Positions 50,128-57,902 of a DNA stretch of 64,000 bases are shown here, piece after piece. Position 1 is the first letter of the stretch, and each line of letters opens with the position of its first letter. Source of the stretch: Myxococcota bacterium (lineage in GTDB: Bacteria > Myxococcota_A > Polyangia > JAAYKL01); the NCBI GenBank assembly GCA_030065855.1, contig JASJCT010000005.1:121375-185374 (forward strand), given 5' to 3'. The notes beneath the pieces were generated by a model. It made no database searches, had not been told where the DNA came from, and worked only from the letters and a program-made list of their open reading frames with translations. Position numbers and translations under genes: made by a program.

Positions 50128-50981
50128 TCTGATTCCTCGTACGGCACAAACCCATCACCGAGCACTTCTGTCATTCGCGCGTTGTAGTTCTCCATGAACG
50201 TGGGCCGGTCGCGACTGACAAATTCCCCGACCGTGATATCGCCTTGAAAGGAAAGACCCACGTCTGCAGTGTCAGCGCCGTCTTTAATGGTCGATCGCTC
50301 CTTGAAGTATTGAACCATCATGACGCCGTCGCCGAGCTTGTTCCGCCGCTGGTAGAGGGTGGGACATGGGGCGAGGACTTCGATAAAGCTGAATCCCTTG
50401 GTGCTGAGGGCCTTGGCCATTGACTTGGTGAGCTTTCTGACGTGGTAAATCGTCCAGCGGGCAATGTAAACAGCACCGCAGGCATCGACGAGGTTCGGTA
50501 GATTAAACGTGTCCTCGTAGTTGCCATAGGGCATGGTGGATGCCCTGGCCGGGTAGGGGGTGGTCGGGGTAACCTGACCGCCGGTCATGCCGTAGGTGAA
50601 ATTGTTAACGCAAATGACGGTCATGTCGATGTTGCGCCTGGCCGCATGGATGAGGTGATTACCGCCGATGGCAAAGAGATCCCCGTCCCCGGAATAAACC
50701 ACCACCTTGGCCTTTGGTCTGGCAAGGGCGAGCCCAGTGGCAAAGGGAATCGCTCGACCGTGGGTCGTGTGAAACGAATCCACATTCACATACCCTGCCA
50801 CGCGGCCCGAGCATCCAATGCCCGAAACCACATGGAGGTTGTCGTAATCGACGTTTATCTTGTCGAGGGCCCGGGCAAAACAATTGACCGACGTGCCGAT
50901 CCCACATCCAGGACACCAGATGTGGGGGATCCGGTCCATTCGAAGCAGTTTTTCAACTGGGTTTTGAGGTGCTTCGTTCAT
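50124..50981 (-). CDS. korB: 2-oxoacid:ferredoxin oxidoreductase, beta subunit (TPP-binding)
   Basis: The 285-residue chain has HIWCPGCGIG near the start, GCSGRV, HTTHGRAIPFATGLALA and VVYSGDGDLFAIGGNHLIHAARRN, with the NNFTYGMTGGQ end of the TPP/Mg motif (GDGD to NN). Only one Cys pair near the N-terminus suggests that this subunit has a partial Fe-S ligand set, as in Kor-type beta chains. TPP makes the carbanion that attacks the 2-oxoacid. Four-base overlaps with korA upstream and korC downstream show one operon. Kor versus Vor/For substrate specificity cannot be told from sequence alone. Confidence 0.92.
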   Translation of the reverse strand: MNEAPQNPVEKLLRMDRIPHIWCPGCGIGTSVNCFARALDKINVDYDNLHVVSGIGCSGRVAGYVNVDSFHTTHGRAIPFATGLALARPKAKVVVYSGDGDLFAIGGNHLIHAARRNIDMTVICVNNFTYGMTGGQVTPTTPYPARASTMPYGNYEDTFNLPNLVDACGAVYIARWTIYHVRKLTKSMAKALSTKGFSFIEVLAPCPTLYQRRNKLGDGVMMVQYFKERSTIKDGADTADVGLSFQGDITVGEFVSRDRPTFMENYNARMTEVLGDGFVPYEESE

Positions 50982-52135
50982 GATACCACCTCCTTAATTT
51001 TTTCGAGAATCACCTCCGGCTCGATAATGCCGCCGCCAGCGTGATCTAAAAAATGCAGGGGCACGGAACATCGGGAGGCGCGCTCCACTTCGCGTACCAT
51101 TTGTCCCAAGTTCATCTCCGCAACAATGATGGCCTTGGTGTTATCCGCAACCTCTCGTATCAACCTATCATTAAACGGCCACAGGGTGATCAGCCGAAGC
51201 TGGCCGACCTGGATCCCCTGCTGACGGGCCTGTTTCACAGCATAGGCGGCCACGCGGGCAGTGATGCCGTAGGAGATAACCGTGACCTCGGATCCATCGA
51301 TCTGATCGGCTTCGTACATCGATATTTCTTCGGTATGATCCAGAATTTTGCTGCACAGGCGGCGAACCAGCTGATTCTGTGCCTCGGCATTCATGGCCGG
51401 GTACCCGTGCTCGTCATGGGTCAGGCCAGTGGTGTGAATCCGGTGGCCCATGCCCGCCTGAACCATCTCGGGCCGGTCCCCCTCATAGACTTTGAAGGGC
51501 AGGTATTCGCCCTTTTTTCGCTCTGTTAGGTGCCGCTTTACCACATCGATTTCCTCTGCAGGCGGGATGCGCACTTTGCCGAGCATGTGGCCGATGCACT
51601 CGTCCATCATGAAAAAAACCGGGGCGCGGTACATCTCTGCAAAATTGAATGCGGTGATGATGTGGTCAAAGCACTCTTGGGGAGAGTTGGGCGCCAGGGC
51701 GATGATCTCGTAGTCGCCGTGGGACCCCCATCTGGCCTGCATCACGTCTGCCTGGCCCGGTAGGGTGGGTAGGCCGGTCGAGGGGCCACCGCGTTGGACA
51801 TCAACGAAGACCGATGGGGTCTCTGTGATGGCGGCCAACCCCACGTGTTCCATCATCAGGGAAAATCCAGGTCCGGATGTGACGGTCATGGCCTTGCACC
51901 CACCCCAGATGGCACCTTGAAAGCAGATAGAAGACGCAATCTCGTCCTCCATTTGGATAAAGATTCCCCCTATTTTGGGAAAGCGACGGGCTATGTGTTC
52001 CACAACCTCGGTAGACGGGGTAATCGGATAACCCGCGACAAATCGGCAACCAGCTGCGATGGCCCCCTCAGCGCACGCTTCGTTACCGTCGATGAAGTGA
52101 ACCCCGGTATTCACCCCGACGGGATCGGCCTTCAT
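50978..52135 (-). CDS. korA: 2-oxoacid:ferredoxin oxidoreductase, alpha subunit
   Basis: The 385-residue subunit has FIDGNEACAEGAIAAGCRFVAGYPITPSTE at the N-terminus, GPGFSLMMEHVGLAAITETPSVFVDVQRGGPSTGLPT and a C-terminal SYGITARVAAYAV domain, the pyrimidine-binding half of the TPP enzyme and CoA-related domain II. It pairs with korB in the heterotetramer. The four-base overlap with the ferredoxin gene upstream (ATG inside TGA) shows coupled translation. Together with the ferredoxin subunit the operon gives an enzyme of anaerobic TCA-type metabolism. Confidence 0.93.
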   Translation of the reverse strand: MKADPVGVNTGVHFIDGNEACAEGAIAAGCRFVAGYPITPSTEVVEHIARRFPKIGGIFIQMEDEIASSICFQGAIWGGCKAMTVTSGPGFSLMMEHVGLAAITETPSVFVDVQRGGPSTGLPTLPGQADVMQARWGSHGDYEIIALAPNSPQECFDHIITAFNFAEMYRAPVFFMMDECIGHMLGKVRIPPAEEIDVVKRHLTERKKGEYLPFKVYEGDRPEMVQAGMGHRIHTTGLTHDEHGYPAMNAEAQNQLVRRLCSKILDHTEEISMYEADQIDGSEVTVISYGITARVAAYAVKQARQQGIQVGQLRLITLWPFNDRLIREVADNTKAIIVAEMNLGQMVREVERASRCSVPLHFLDHAGGGIIEPEVILEKIKEVVS

Positions 52136-52413
52136 GATGCGTTCTCCTTTTTCTTGGCTTTCTTAAAATTGACGCCAAAGATGGCGAAATCCGGACAGAA
52201 CAGGCCGCACATGTCGCACCCATTGCACTTTTCCGGGTTCACGAGTTCGGGAAGATGGTATCCTTTGTGATTGAGGCGCCCGCCCATGGCGAGTGCGTTT
52301 GTCGGACAAAAAACTACACAATACGAACAGCCCTTGCAGCGCTCATCGCAGATGTGCACCGTTCCCTTGGGGCCTGCCTCGGGCGATGGCTGCCCTTCTG
52401 ATTCGCTATCCAT
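52132..52413 (-). CDS. korD: 2-oxoacid:ferredoxin oxidoreductase, ferredoxin-like delta subunit
   Basis: The 93-residue protein has two [4Fe-4S] ligand sets, CKGCSYCVVFCP and CNGCDMCGLFCP (C-x2-C-x2-C-x3-C-P), so it passes electrons from TPP to external ferredoxin. I use ATG 52413 with GAGGAG nine bases upstream; a TTG two codons earlier is in the same frame. It is the first gene of the korDABC operon. Confidence 0.9.
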   Translation of the reverse strand: MDSESEGQPSPEAGPKGTVHICDERCKGCSYCVVFCPTNALAMGGRLNHKGYHLPELVNPEKCNGCDMCGLFCPDFAIFGVNFKKAKKKENAS

Positions 52414-52732
52414 GAACAAGGTCTCCTCTGTTTATAGAAGTTCTCCAGATTAGGAGAGTTGGAGAAGTGGGCGGATCCAAGGCGATCCCTGTGTTCTGCT
52501 GCGTCATGTCTGGGCAGGCCATCAGCCCGCTTGGACTCGCCGAATTCACTTTTGGTTCGTCGTCGCTCACCGCAAAAACTTCGTCAGCGCCTCCGAGCCG
52601 GAAAGTAGCCTCGGTCACTGAGGGCGTCAAGCTGTTAATTCGAAAAAATATTATACGTCTCCTCTTATGAATATGCGGTTTCCCAGACCTGGGTCAAATC
52701 TCGAGTTCCCGTCATCTCCGCACAGTCTTGGG
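52414..52732. other. Non-coding gap upstream of korD
   Basis: About 320 bases with no convincing gene. A TATAAT-like box lies on the minus strand near 52660 without a good -35 element, so the kor promoter is probably in this part. The remaining 255 bases up to the fumarase gene hold a GC-rich palindromic repeat pair and a short AT-rich leader. Confidence 0.5.
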
Positions 52733-52857
52733 GGCCCCCTCCTGGCCTCCCCCGGTGGATGATCGAACGTTGGGGGAGGGAGTGCTGAGCTTTTCCGATC
52801 CCTCCCCCCAATGACCATTTGACCACCGGGGGAGGCCAGGAGGGGGGGGGCTCTGGG
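52733..52857. repeat. Head-to-head pair of GC-rich dispersed repeats forming a long palindrome
   Basis: The left arm has CCCCTCCTGGCCTCCCCCGG and GTTGGGGGAGGGA; the right arm is its reverse complement (TCCCTCCCCCCAATGACC and CCGGGGGAGGCCAGGAGGGG). Arms are about 50 bp with a 15-base centre, a compact version of the ~200-bp element with the core lost. Confidence 0.8.
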
Positions 52858-52987
52858 AGACGGATCTCAAAATGGTTAAGCACCCGCGATCAGGTAGGTT
52901 GCTTTAAAGAAGAAATGCTTTTAATAATAGCATCGGCGTCGACTTTCGACCCACTGAGACCACTATCAGAGGAAGGGAAATAAAGGC

Positions 52988-53923
52988 ATGAGGCATCACT
53001 TTCTCGAACTCATTCGCCGCGCATCCACGGTCCTGCCGACCGACGTTACCCGGGCGATTCAACGGGCTGCTAAAAAGGAACCAGCAGGCTCGCCTGCCCG
53101 GGCTGCGCTCGATGACGTGCTTCGCAATTGTCGCTTGGCTGCGGCGTCGTCCCGACCGCTATGCCAGGACACGGGAACCAATATCTGGTACATCCACCAC
53201 CCGCGCTCGGTGCGACCGGCGGAGATCGAGCGCGAAATTCTGGCTGCCACGCGCATTGCCACCAAAAAGGCGTACCTGCGTCCCAATGCCGTCGATCCGA
53301 TCACCGGGATCAACAGTGGCGACAACACGGGCATTGGCGCCCCAGTACTCCACTTTTGCGAATGGGGACGAAAAACAATCGCAGCGGATTTGTTGTTAAA
53401 GGGCGGCGGCTCTGAAAACGTGTCAGCCCAATACGCCCTCCCAAATGCTGCGATCAAGGCCGGCCGGGATCTGGACGGCATCTGGCGCGCTGCAATAGAC
53501 GCGGTCTTTAAGGCCCAGGGAAAGGGCTGTGGCCCCGGCATTATCGGTATCGGGGTCGGGGGTGACCGGGCGACCAGCGCCATCGAGGCCAAGGAACAGT
53601 TGTTCCGCCACCTCGACGACAAAAACCCCCATCCCGCCCTTGCCAAGCTCGAAAAGCGTATCCAATCGGATTGCAATGCCCTTTGCATCGGCCCGATGGG
53701 ATTTGGTGGAAAGACGACTGTTTTGGCCGTCAAGATCGGCTATCGCCACCGGTTGCCGGCGAGTTACTTTGTCTCGGTGGCATATCTCTGTTGGGCGGGC
53801 CGTCGGGCCAATGTGACCATTACCCAAAAAGGGGGGGTGCATGCAGAGCTCACGACGTTGGCCCAAAAGTATGTGCTCCCCAAGAGCGCAAAAAGCGCCC
53901 AATCAAGGAGGGGCGTGTCATGA
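52988..53923 (+). CDS. Fumarate hydratase (class I), alpha subunit
   Basis: The 311-residue subunit has three cysteine ligands for the [4Fe-4S] cluster in PLCQDTGT, GKGCGPGIIGIGVGGD and DCNALCIGPMGFGG, all in the order found in the N-terminal half of class I fumarases and the TtdA subunit of tartrate dehydratase. It would hydrate fumarate to malate with its beta partner, in the cytoplasm and under low oxygen. AAAGG precedes the ATG. Its TGA overlaps the ATG of the next gene. Tartrate dehydratase is the alternative, which sequence alone cannot exclude. Confidence 0.9.
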   Translation: MRHHFLELIRRASTVLPTDVTRAIQRAAKKEPAGSPARAALDDVLRNCRLAAASSRPLCQDTGTNIWYIHHPRSVRPAEIEREILAATRIATKKAYLRPNAVDPITGINSGDNTGIGAPVLHFCEWGRKTIAADLLLKGGGSENVSAQYALPNAAIKAGRDLDGIWRAAIDAVFKAQGKGCGPGIIGIGVGGDRATSAIEAKEQLFRHLDDKNPHPALAKLEKRIQSDCNALCIGPMGFGGKTTVLAVKIGYRHRLPASYFVSVAYLCWAGRRANVTITQKGGVHAELTTLAQKYVLPKSAKSAQSRRGVS

Positions 53924-54501
53924 TCCACATCGACGTACCAACATCACAAGAGATCATCCGCACGCTCAAGGTCGGTGACGATGTCGAGCTCAGCGGCACG
54001 CTGGTCACAGCTCGGGACGCGGCCCATAAGTACATGGTCGAGCACTGGCCGACCTGGATCGCTCCCCTCCTGGCCGACGGTGCGATCTATCACTGCGGTC
54101 CGGTGATGCAAAAAAAACGCGAGGCATGGACTGTCGTCGCTGCCGGCCCCACCACCTCTATTCGCGAGGAGCCCTACGAAGCACAAGTGATGACCCATTA
54201 CAAGGTGCGTTGGATCATCGGCAAAGGGGGCATGGGGGATGCAACCCTGGCTGCTTGCCAAAAGGTCGGCGCTGTCTATCTCCATGCTGTTGGCGGAGCG
54301 GCTGTGCAGCTCGCCGATAGTGTAAAGAAGGTCCGGGAGGTACACCTGCTGGACGAACTGGGCGTGCCCGAGGCGTTTTGGGTGTTGGAGGTCGCCGGCT
54401 TTCGCGGTGTGGTCACCATGGATGCCTCGGGCCATAGCCTCCACCAAGAGATCCAGGCAAAATCCGATGAGGTGCGGCGCGACCTGCTCGGGCTGAAATA
54501 G
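53920..54501 (+). CDS. Fumarate hydratase (class I), beta subunit
   Basis: The 193-residue subunit begins MIHIDVPTSQEIIRTLKVGD, with a GTLVTARDAAHKYM motif, IYHCGPVMQKK, GPTTSIREEPYE, IGKGGMGDATLAACQKVGAVYLH and FRGVVTMDASGHSLHQE, the C-terminal domain of class I fumarases. ATG 53920 overlaps the alpha-subunit stop by four bases and has AAGGAGG upstream; the frame further upstream is only overlap with the alpha gene. The pair makes the complete enzyme that most enterics encode as one chain. Confidence 0.92.
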   Translation: MIHIDVPTSQEIIRTLKVGDDVELSGTLVTARDAAHKYMVEHWPTWIAPLLADGAIYHCGPVMQKKREAWTVVAAGPTTSIREEPYEAQVMTHYKVRWIIGKGGMGDATLAACQKVGAVYLHAVGGAAVQLADSVKKVREVHLLDELGVPEAFWVLEVAGFRGVVTMDASGHSLHQEIQAKSDEVRRDLLGLK

Positions 54502-54519
54502 AAACAGCGATGCGTCCGG

Positions 54520-54780
54520 ATGAATGACGCAAAAAAAATCCAGGTCATCACCCACGACGGGTACCGCGCTAAGGAGCGGCCCATGGCAGTCGTGCTGGAC
54601 GGCAAACAGCTCGCCGTGGTGGCTATCGAGGACACTTGGGTAGCCGCAGGTGTGGATCCAAAAACCCAGGTAACGCGCGGTTTTGTGGTCCGTTGCAAAG
54701 GTGGGGCGCGTTTCAGACTCACGCACGGGGATACAACCGGATGGCACTGCGAGCGCCTTCCCGGCCCTTGTGTGGTCTAA
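54520..54780 (+). CDS. Small conserved-looking hypothetical protein
   Basis: The 86-residue protein has alternating hydrophobic strands (IQVITHDGYRAKERPMAVVL, LAVVAIEDTW, FVVRCKGGARFRLTH) and looks like a small beta-barrel or SH3-like fold. No known motif. It follows the fumarase beta gene by 18 bases in the same direction, so it may be co-transcribed, although its ribosome-binding site is weak. It converges with the M56 gene, seven bases away. Confidence 0.5.
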   Translation: MNDAKKIQVITHDGYRAKERPMAVVLDGKQLAVVAIEDTWVAAGVDPKTQVTRGFVVRCKGGARFRLTHGDTTGWHCERLPGPCVV

Positions 54781-54787
54781 GGAACGC

Positions 54788-56467
54788 TTACTTTTGCTGA
54801 ATCCGGGACAAGACTATTTCAGCGTTGAGCGCTTCCATACGCCGTTGCCGTTTTGTCTTGCATATGATGTGTGGGATGTGGCTGCCAGTCGGGACTTCCT
54901 CTTTGCAGATAAGGGGATTGTCTTTATTTTTGGGATCCGCATTGTAGCGGGCGATTTCAGCAATAATCGATTGGACACGGGTTTTGGAGCTGGTCTTTTG
55001 GGAGAGCGACTCAGCACTCGGGGTGGCGATCCTGGTGTCGATGCCCCTTGTATCTTTGAATGTTGCAGCGGGAATGGGCATGGGTTTGGCTTTCGCCTCC
55101 CAATGGGTCAGGGAAGGCAGTGCAGCTCTCACGTGAAGGGACTGGGGGGCTTCAGGACGGCGAATGTCCAGTTTTGTAGGATCCTCCTTGGCAGCCCCGG
55201 CCCTTTTCTGTTTTGAACGCGACCGGCTGTGGCTCGAAAGGCGCTTTTTATTCAACTTCGCCCCAGGTTGGATCGCCGGTTTTCTCGCCGTTGATGTCTC
55301 GCTGCTCAGGTGTCCTAGCGGGTGTTGGGATACTGGGACGGTATCATCATCCATTGCTTTGATATCCACGGCTTTATCATCGGCCGCACGGTCAGTATTG
55401 GTCACGTCAGCTAAGGGGATGGGGTCAAGGCCTGGGCTGCCAGCGCTTGCAGATGTATTGCCCATGAGCAAGGACACGCCACCTAAGCAGGCAAAAACAA
55501 ACAGGGCTGCCGGTGACCAGCGGTAGGAACCAGGCCCAAAGGTGGAGATCATCTTAATGCGCCGCTTGATGCCTGCGTTGTTCTCCAACAGACCAGCTGC
55601 CATTGTTGGCAGCTTAGCATGGGTTGAAAACCGCTCCACCAGCCGCACCAGGGTTTTGCCGTAGGGATTTTTTTCGCTCGCCTGCATGATCGACAGTGCC
55701 AATCCATCTGCGGCCAACTCCCGATCCTGCTGCATGCGTCGGAATGCCATCCAGACAAAGGGATTGAACCAGTGAACGGCCTGCAACACTGCTGTGAGCC
55801 AGCGTATCAGAATGTCCTTTCTCCTAATATGGGCGAGTTCGTGTAAGAAGATGTGTTTGAGCTCTGCCCGTTCGAGCGTGACAGCGAGGGATGCGGGAAG
55901 CAAAATCCGGGGCTTTATCATGCCCAGCAGGGCCGGGGTCTTGACGTAATCGGTTGTGACCAGATCGAGGGGTACTGTGACGCCCATTTGCTTTTTGCAT
56001 CTGTCCAACAGTCGCAAGATGGCCTTGTCTTTGACCAAGGGATCCCGCCGTACCTGCCTCAACAGCGCTACGTGACCGCACAGGGTAATGCCTAGCAACA
56101 ATAGGGCGCCCGCGGCCCACACAACGACGAGCAGCGTCCCCATCTCCACAGACGCGCCAGTGACCGGAGAAGCTTTACCGCCTGCCACGACAATGGGTGC
56201 CATCGGTTCAGCTGTATGTATCGCCCCCCCCGCATAGGCCCCTTGTTGCACCGTCTCTGGCAGGAGTGACACACCAGGCACGGCGCTATCGACCCCCCAG
56301 GGGAAAACCATCCGAAAGATCAGCAGCACCCACAGAGCATGGTGCCATCTTGCCGAGAGCCTCGACCGGACAACGGCCTTAACGCCAAAGATCAGGGCGA
56401 TCAAGAACGCCGCGTTGAGGGTCGAACGGAGCAGCCAGTCAAAAAATGGTTGGTATGCGGGATTCAT
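54788..56467 (-). CDS. BlaR1-like M56 family membrane metalloprotease
   Basis: From ATG 56467 the protein has 559 residues: four predicted membrane helices (about 15-32, 41-58, 110-130, and one after the catalytic region near 320-340), and the zinc site HELAH (209-213) with Glu250 in DRELAADG. This is the integral-membrane protease of the BlaR1/MecR1 group, which on a signal triggers loss of the BlaI repressor. The usual beta-lactam-binding sensor domain is absent: the C-terminal ~210 residues are Lys/Arg/Ser/Pro-rich low complexity and end in a short helical piece. The signal is thus unlikely to be a penicillin. It follows blaI by four bases. Confidence 0.85.
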   Translation of the reverse strand: MNPAYQPFFDWLLRSTLNAAFLIALIFGVKAVVRSRLSARWHHALWVLLIFRMVFPWGVDSAVPGVSLLPETVQQGAYAGGAIHTAEPMAPIVVAGGKASPVTGASVEMGTLLVVVWAAGALLLLGITLCGHVALLRQVRRDPLVKDKAILRLLDRCKKQMGVTVPLDLVTTDYVKTPALLGMIKPRILLPASLAVTLERAELKHIFLHELAHIRRKDILIRWLTAVLQAVHWFNPFVWMAFRRMQQDRELAADGLALSIMQASEKNPYGKTLVRLVERFSTHAKLPTMAAGLLENNAGIKRRIKMISTFGPGSYRWSPAALFVFACLGGVSLLMGNTSASAGSPGLDPIPLADVTNTDRAADDKAVDIKAMDDDTVPVSQHPLGHLSSETSTARKPAIQPGAKLNKKRLSSHSRSRSKQKRAGAAKEDPTKLDIRRPEAPQSLHVRAALPSLTHWEAKAKPMPIPAATFKDTRGIDTRIATPSAESLSQKTSSKTRVQSIIAEIARYNADPKNKDNPLICKEEVPTGSHIPHIICKTKRQRRMEALNAEIVLSRIQQK

Positions 56468-56471
56468 TTGT

Positions 56472-56849
56472 CTACCCCGTTCCTTTTTCCTCCAGCATTT
56501 GGCGGAGTTCACCGATTTCTTTTTCCGAGAGTGCAGCTTCCTCCAAAAAGGTGGTCAAAACCGGACCCAACATGCCGTTTTTGAATTTTGATATAAATGA
56601 CCTTGTTTCGTTTCGAATACATTCATCTCTTGGCACCAGGGGGAAATACGAATACTTGCGACCGGATTTCTCGAATCCGATAGCGCCCTTATTGTGCAGG
56701 CGGTTGATCAGGGTCTTGACGGTTCTGGGATCCCAGGATTTCCTCTTCTCCAGCGCAGCTACGATCTCACTTGCCGTCAGCGGGGACGCTGTCCAGAGGG
56801 CATTCATTATTTCCATCTCGGCATCTGCAATTTTAGGTAGTTGGGCCAT
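56472..56849 (-). CDS. blaI: BlaI/MecI-type transcriptional repressor
   Basis: The winged-helix repressor has LPKIADAEMEIMNALWTASPLTASEIVAALEKRKSW, RTVKTLINRLHNKGAI and YFPLVPRDE, then a dimerisation tail. It should repress its own operon with the M56 protease by binding the operator upstream. I take ATG 56849 (125 residues), matching the family N-terminus; ATG 56873 would lie only about four bases from the predicted transcript start and leaves no room for a ribosome-binding site. The protease next door would remove it on a signal. Confidence 0.85.
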   Translation of the reverse strand: MAQLPKIADAEMEIMNALWTASPLTASEIVAALEKRKSWDPRTVKTLINRLHNKGAIGFEKSGRKYSYFPLVPRDECIRNETRSFISKFKNGMLGPVLTTFLEEAALSEKEIGELRQMLEEKGTG

Positions 56850-56883
56850 TTCCTCTTCTCGGTTATCAGTCATCCTCTTCTAA

Positions 56884-56911
56884 ATATTACACCTGTAAAC
56901 GTTTTTGCCAA
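56884..56911 (-). promoter_or_regulatory. Predicted BlaI-type operator within the blaI promoter
   Basis: On the minus strand TTGGCA, 16-base spacer, TAATAT. The spacer ends in TACAGGTGTA (plus strand 56888-56897, TACACCTGTA), which fits the TACA-N2-TGTA operator consensus of BlaI/MecI. Placing the operator between -35 and -10 fits autorepression. Confidence 0.6.
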
Positions 56912-57006
56912 GTACTTTTTTACTTCTCAGCAAACAACACCATAGTAATTTTCGTATACTGATTTCACACTTTCGGGGAGGGCTTGCGACAGGGAGAAAG
57001 CCGGTT

Positions 57007-57633
57007 CTATAGAACAATATCGGCGTGCACTTTAAGCTCTCGACTAACACCATGGCCGAGCGATTCCAGATACACGAGTAGCCCCTCCTTGCGGGCTATT
57101 TTCATCGCTGGAATAAAATCCGCATCTCCGGCAACCAAAACCAAAATATCGACGATTCGCTTTCCAGCGATTGAAGCAATATCGAGACCGATGCGCATAT
57201 CAACACCTTTTTGTTTGATGTCAGGCTTAAGATCCTTCGGTAGTAACGCTCGATTATTATTAATAATATGCTTGATTGTCTTTTTGGGTATACGCCAGCC
57301 GTTCACACTGAGAACACCCTTTCGGATAGCAAAATTATCTCTCAGTGCAAGTTTATCCAGAAGTGTTTTTTCTCGAGCTGCTTGAGGTGTTGTCGAAAAA
57401 TTTACCTCTGATTGATCTATCGGATTTCTCAGCTTACCTTCATGTGGAGGTGCATCGTAATAGTAAATGCGAAAAAGTTCATGGCCGGCCAACTGAGGCT
57501 TGTGTGAGATGTCGCCACACTTGGCGACAATGTCATCCGCAGTAGCGTGAACACGATTAAGTGCCAGGTATAGCTTCTTTTTTAGGAAGCCAGCATCGAT
57601 CATCATGGCGTATCTTTTTGTAATTTCAGGCAT
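57007..57633 (-). CDS. NYN-domain (LabA/DUF88-type) protein
   Basis: Read from ATG 57633 the protein has 208 residues. It has the PIN-like NYN fold with acidic residues in AMMIDAGFL (Asp13), GVDMRIGLDIASIA and LVLVAGDADFIPAMKIA, the three sites that hold the metal in nuclease active members, and the ending ADIVL. NYN proteins cut RNA or DNA or act in small regulatory roles; many bacterial members have no known target. The frame extends 19 codons further up, but MPEITKRYAMMIDAG is the typical start. It stands alone. Confidence 0.82.
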   Translation of the reverse strand: MPEITKRYAMMIDAGFLKKKLYLALNRVHATADDIVAKCGDISHKPQLAGHELFRIYYYDAPPHEGKLRNPIDQSEVNFSTTPQAAREKTLLDKLALRDNFAIRKGVLSVNGWRIPKKTIKHIINNNRALLPKDLKPDIKQKGVDMRIGLDIASIAGKRIVDILVLVAGDADFIPAMKIARKEGLLVYLESLGHGVSRELKVHADIVL

Positions 57634-57902
57634 TAAAAAACCCCAAGTCACGTGAGAGCTGAAGCCCTTCTTGGATAGGTAACGTAACAAGGGGTAGTTT
57701 TTTTGTCACTAGTGTTCAAACAACATCTGAACATCCATAACTTAATCTGCTTTTCAACAATCGTCAACTTGTTCGAACGCTCTTTGAACTAAGTTCAGTT
57801 ACAGTGGTATCTTATAAAGATACCCTTGAAAGTTGACCCCATCGTGGTGAAAGGTAAAACGGTGGGCAGTGTGCTCCCTTTTTTGGAGGAGTTCTTAATC
57901 AG
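57634..57902. other. Divergent-promoter region between NYN gene and flippase-phosphatase gene
   Basis: The 269 bases contain GTTCGAAC (8-bp palindrome near 57769), several GAAC/GTTC half sites (GTTCAAACAACATCTGAAC and TTTGAACTAAGTTCAG), and a hairpin GGTATCTT-ATA-AAGATACC at 57806-57824. These could be regulator sites for the two divergent genes. No gene is seen. Confidence 0.4.

Noticed and set aside
52406..52630. Possible 74-codon gene on the minus strand upstream of korD
   Set aside because: It overlaps the korD start, has no ribosome-binding site and reads as composition-random.
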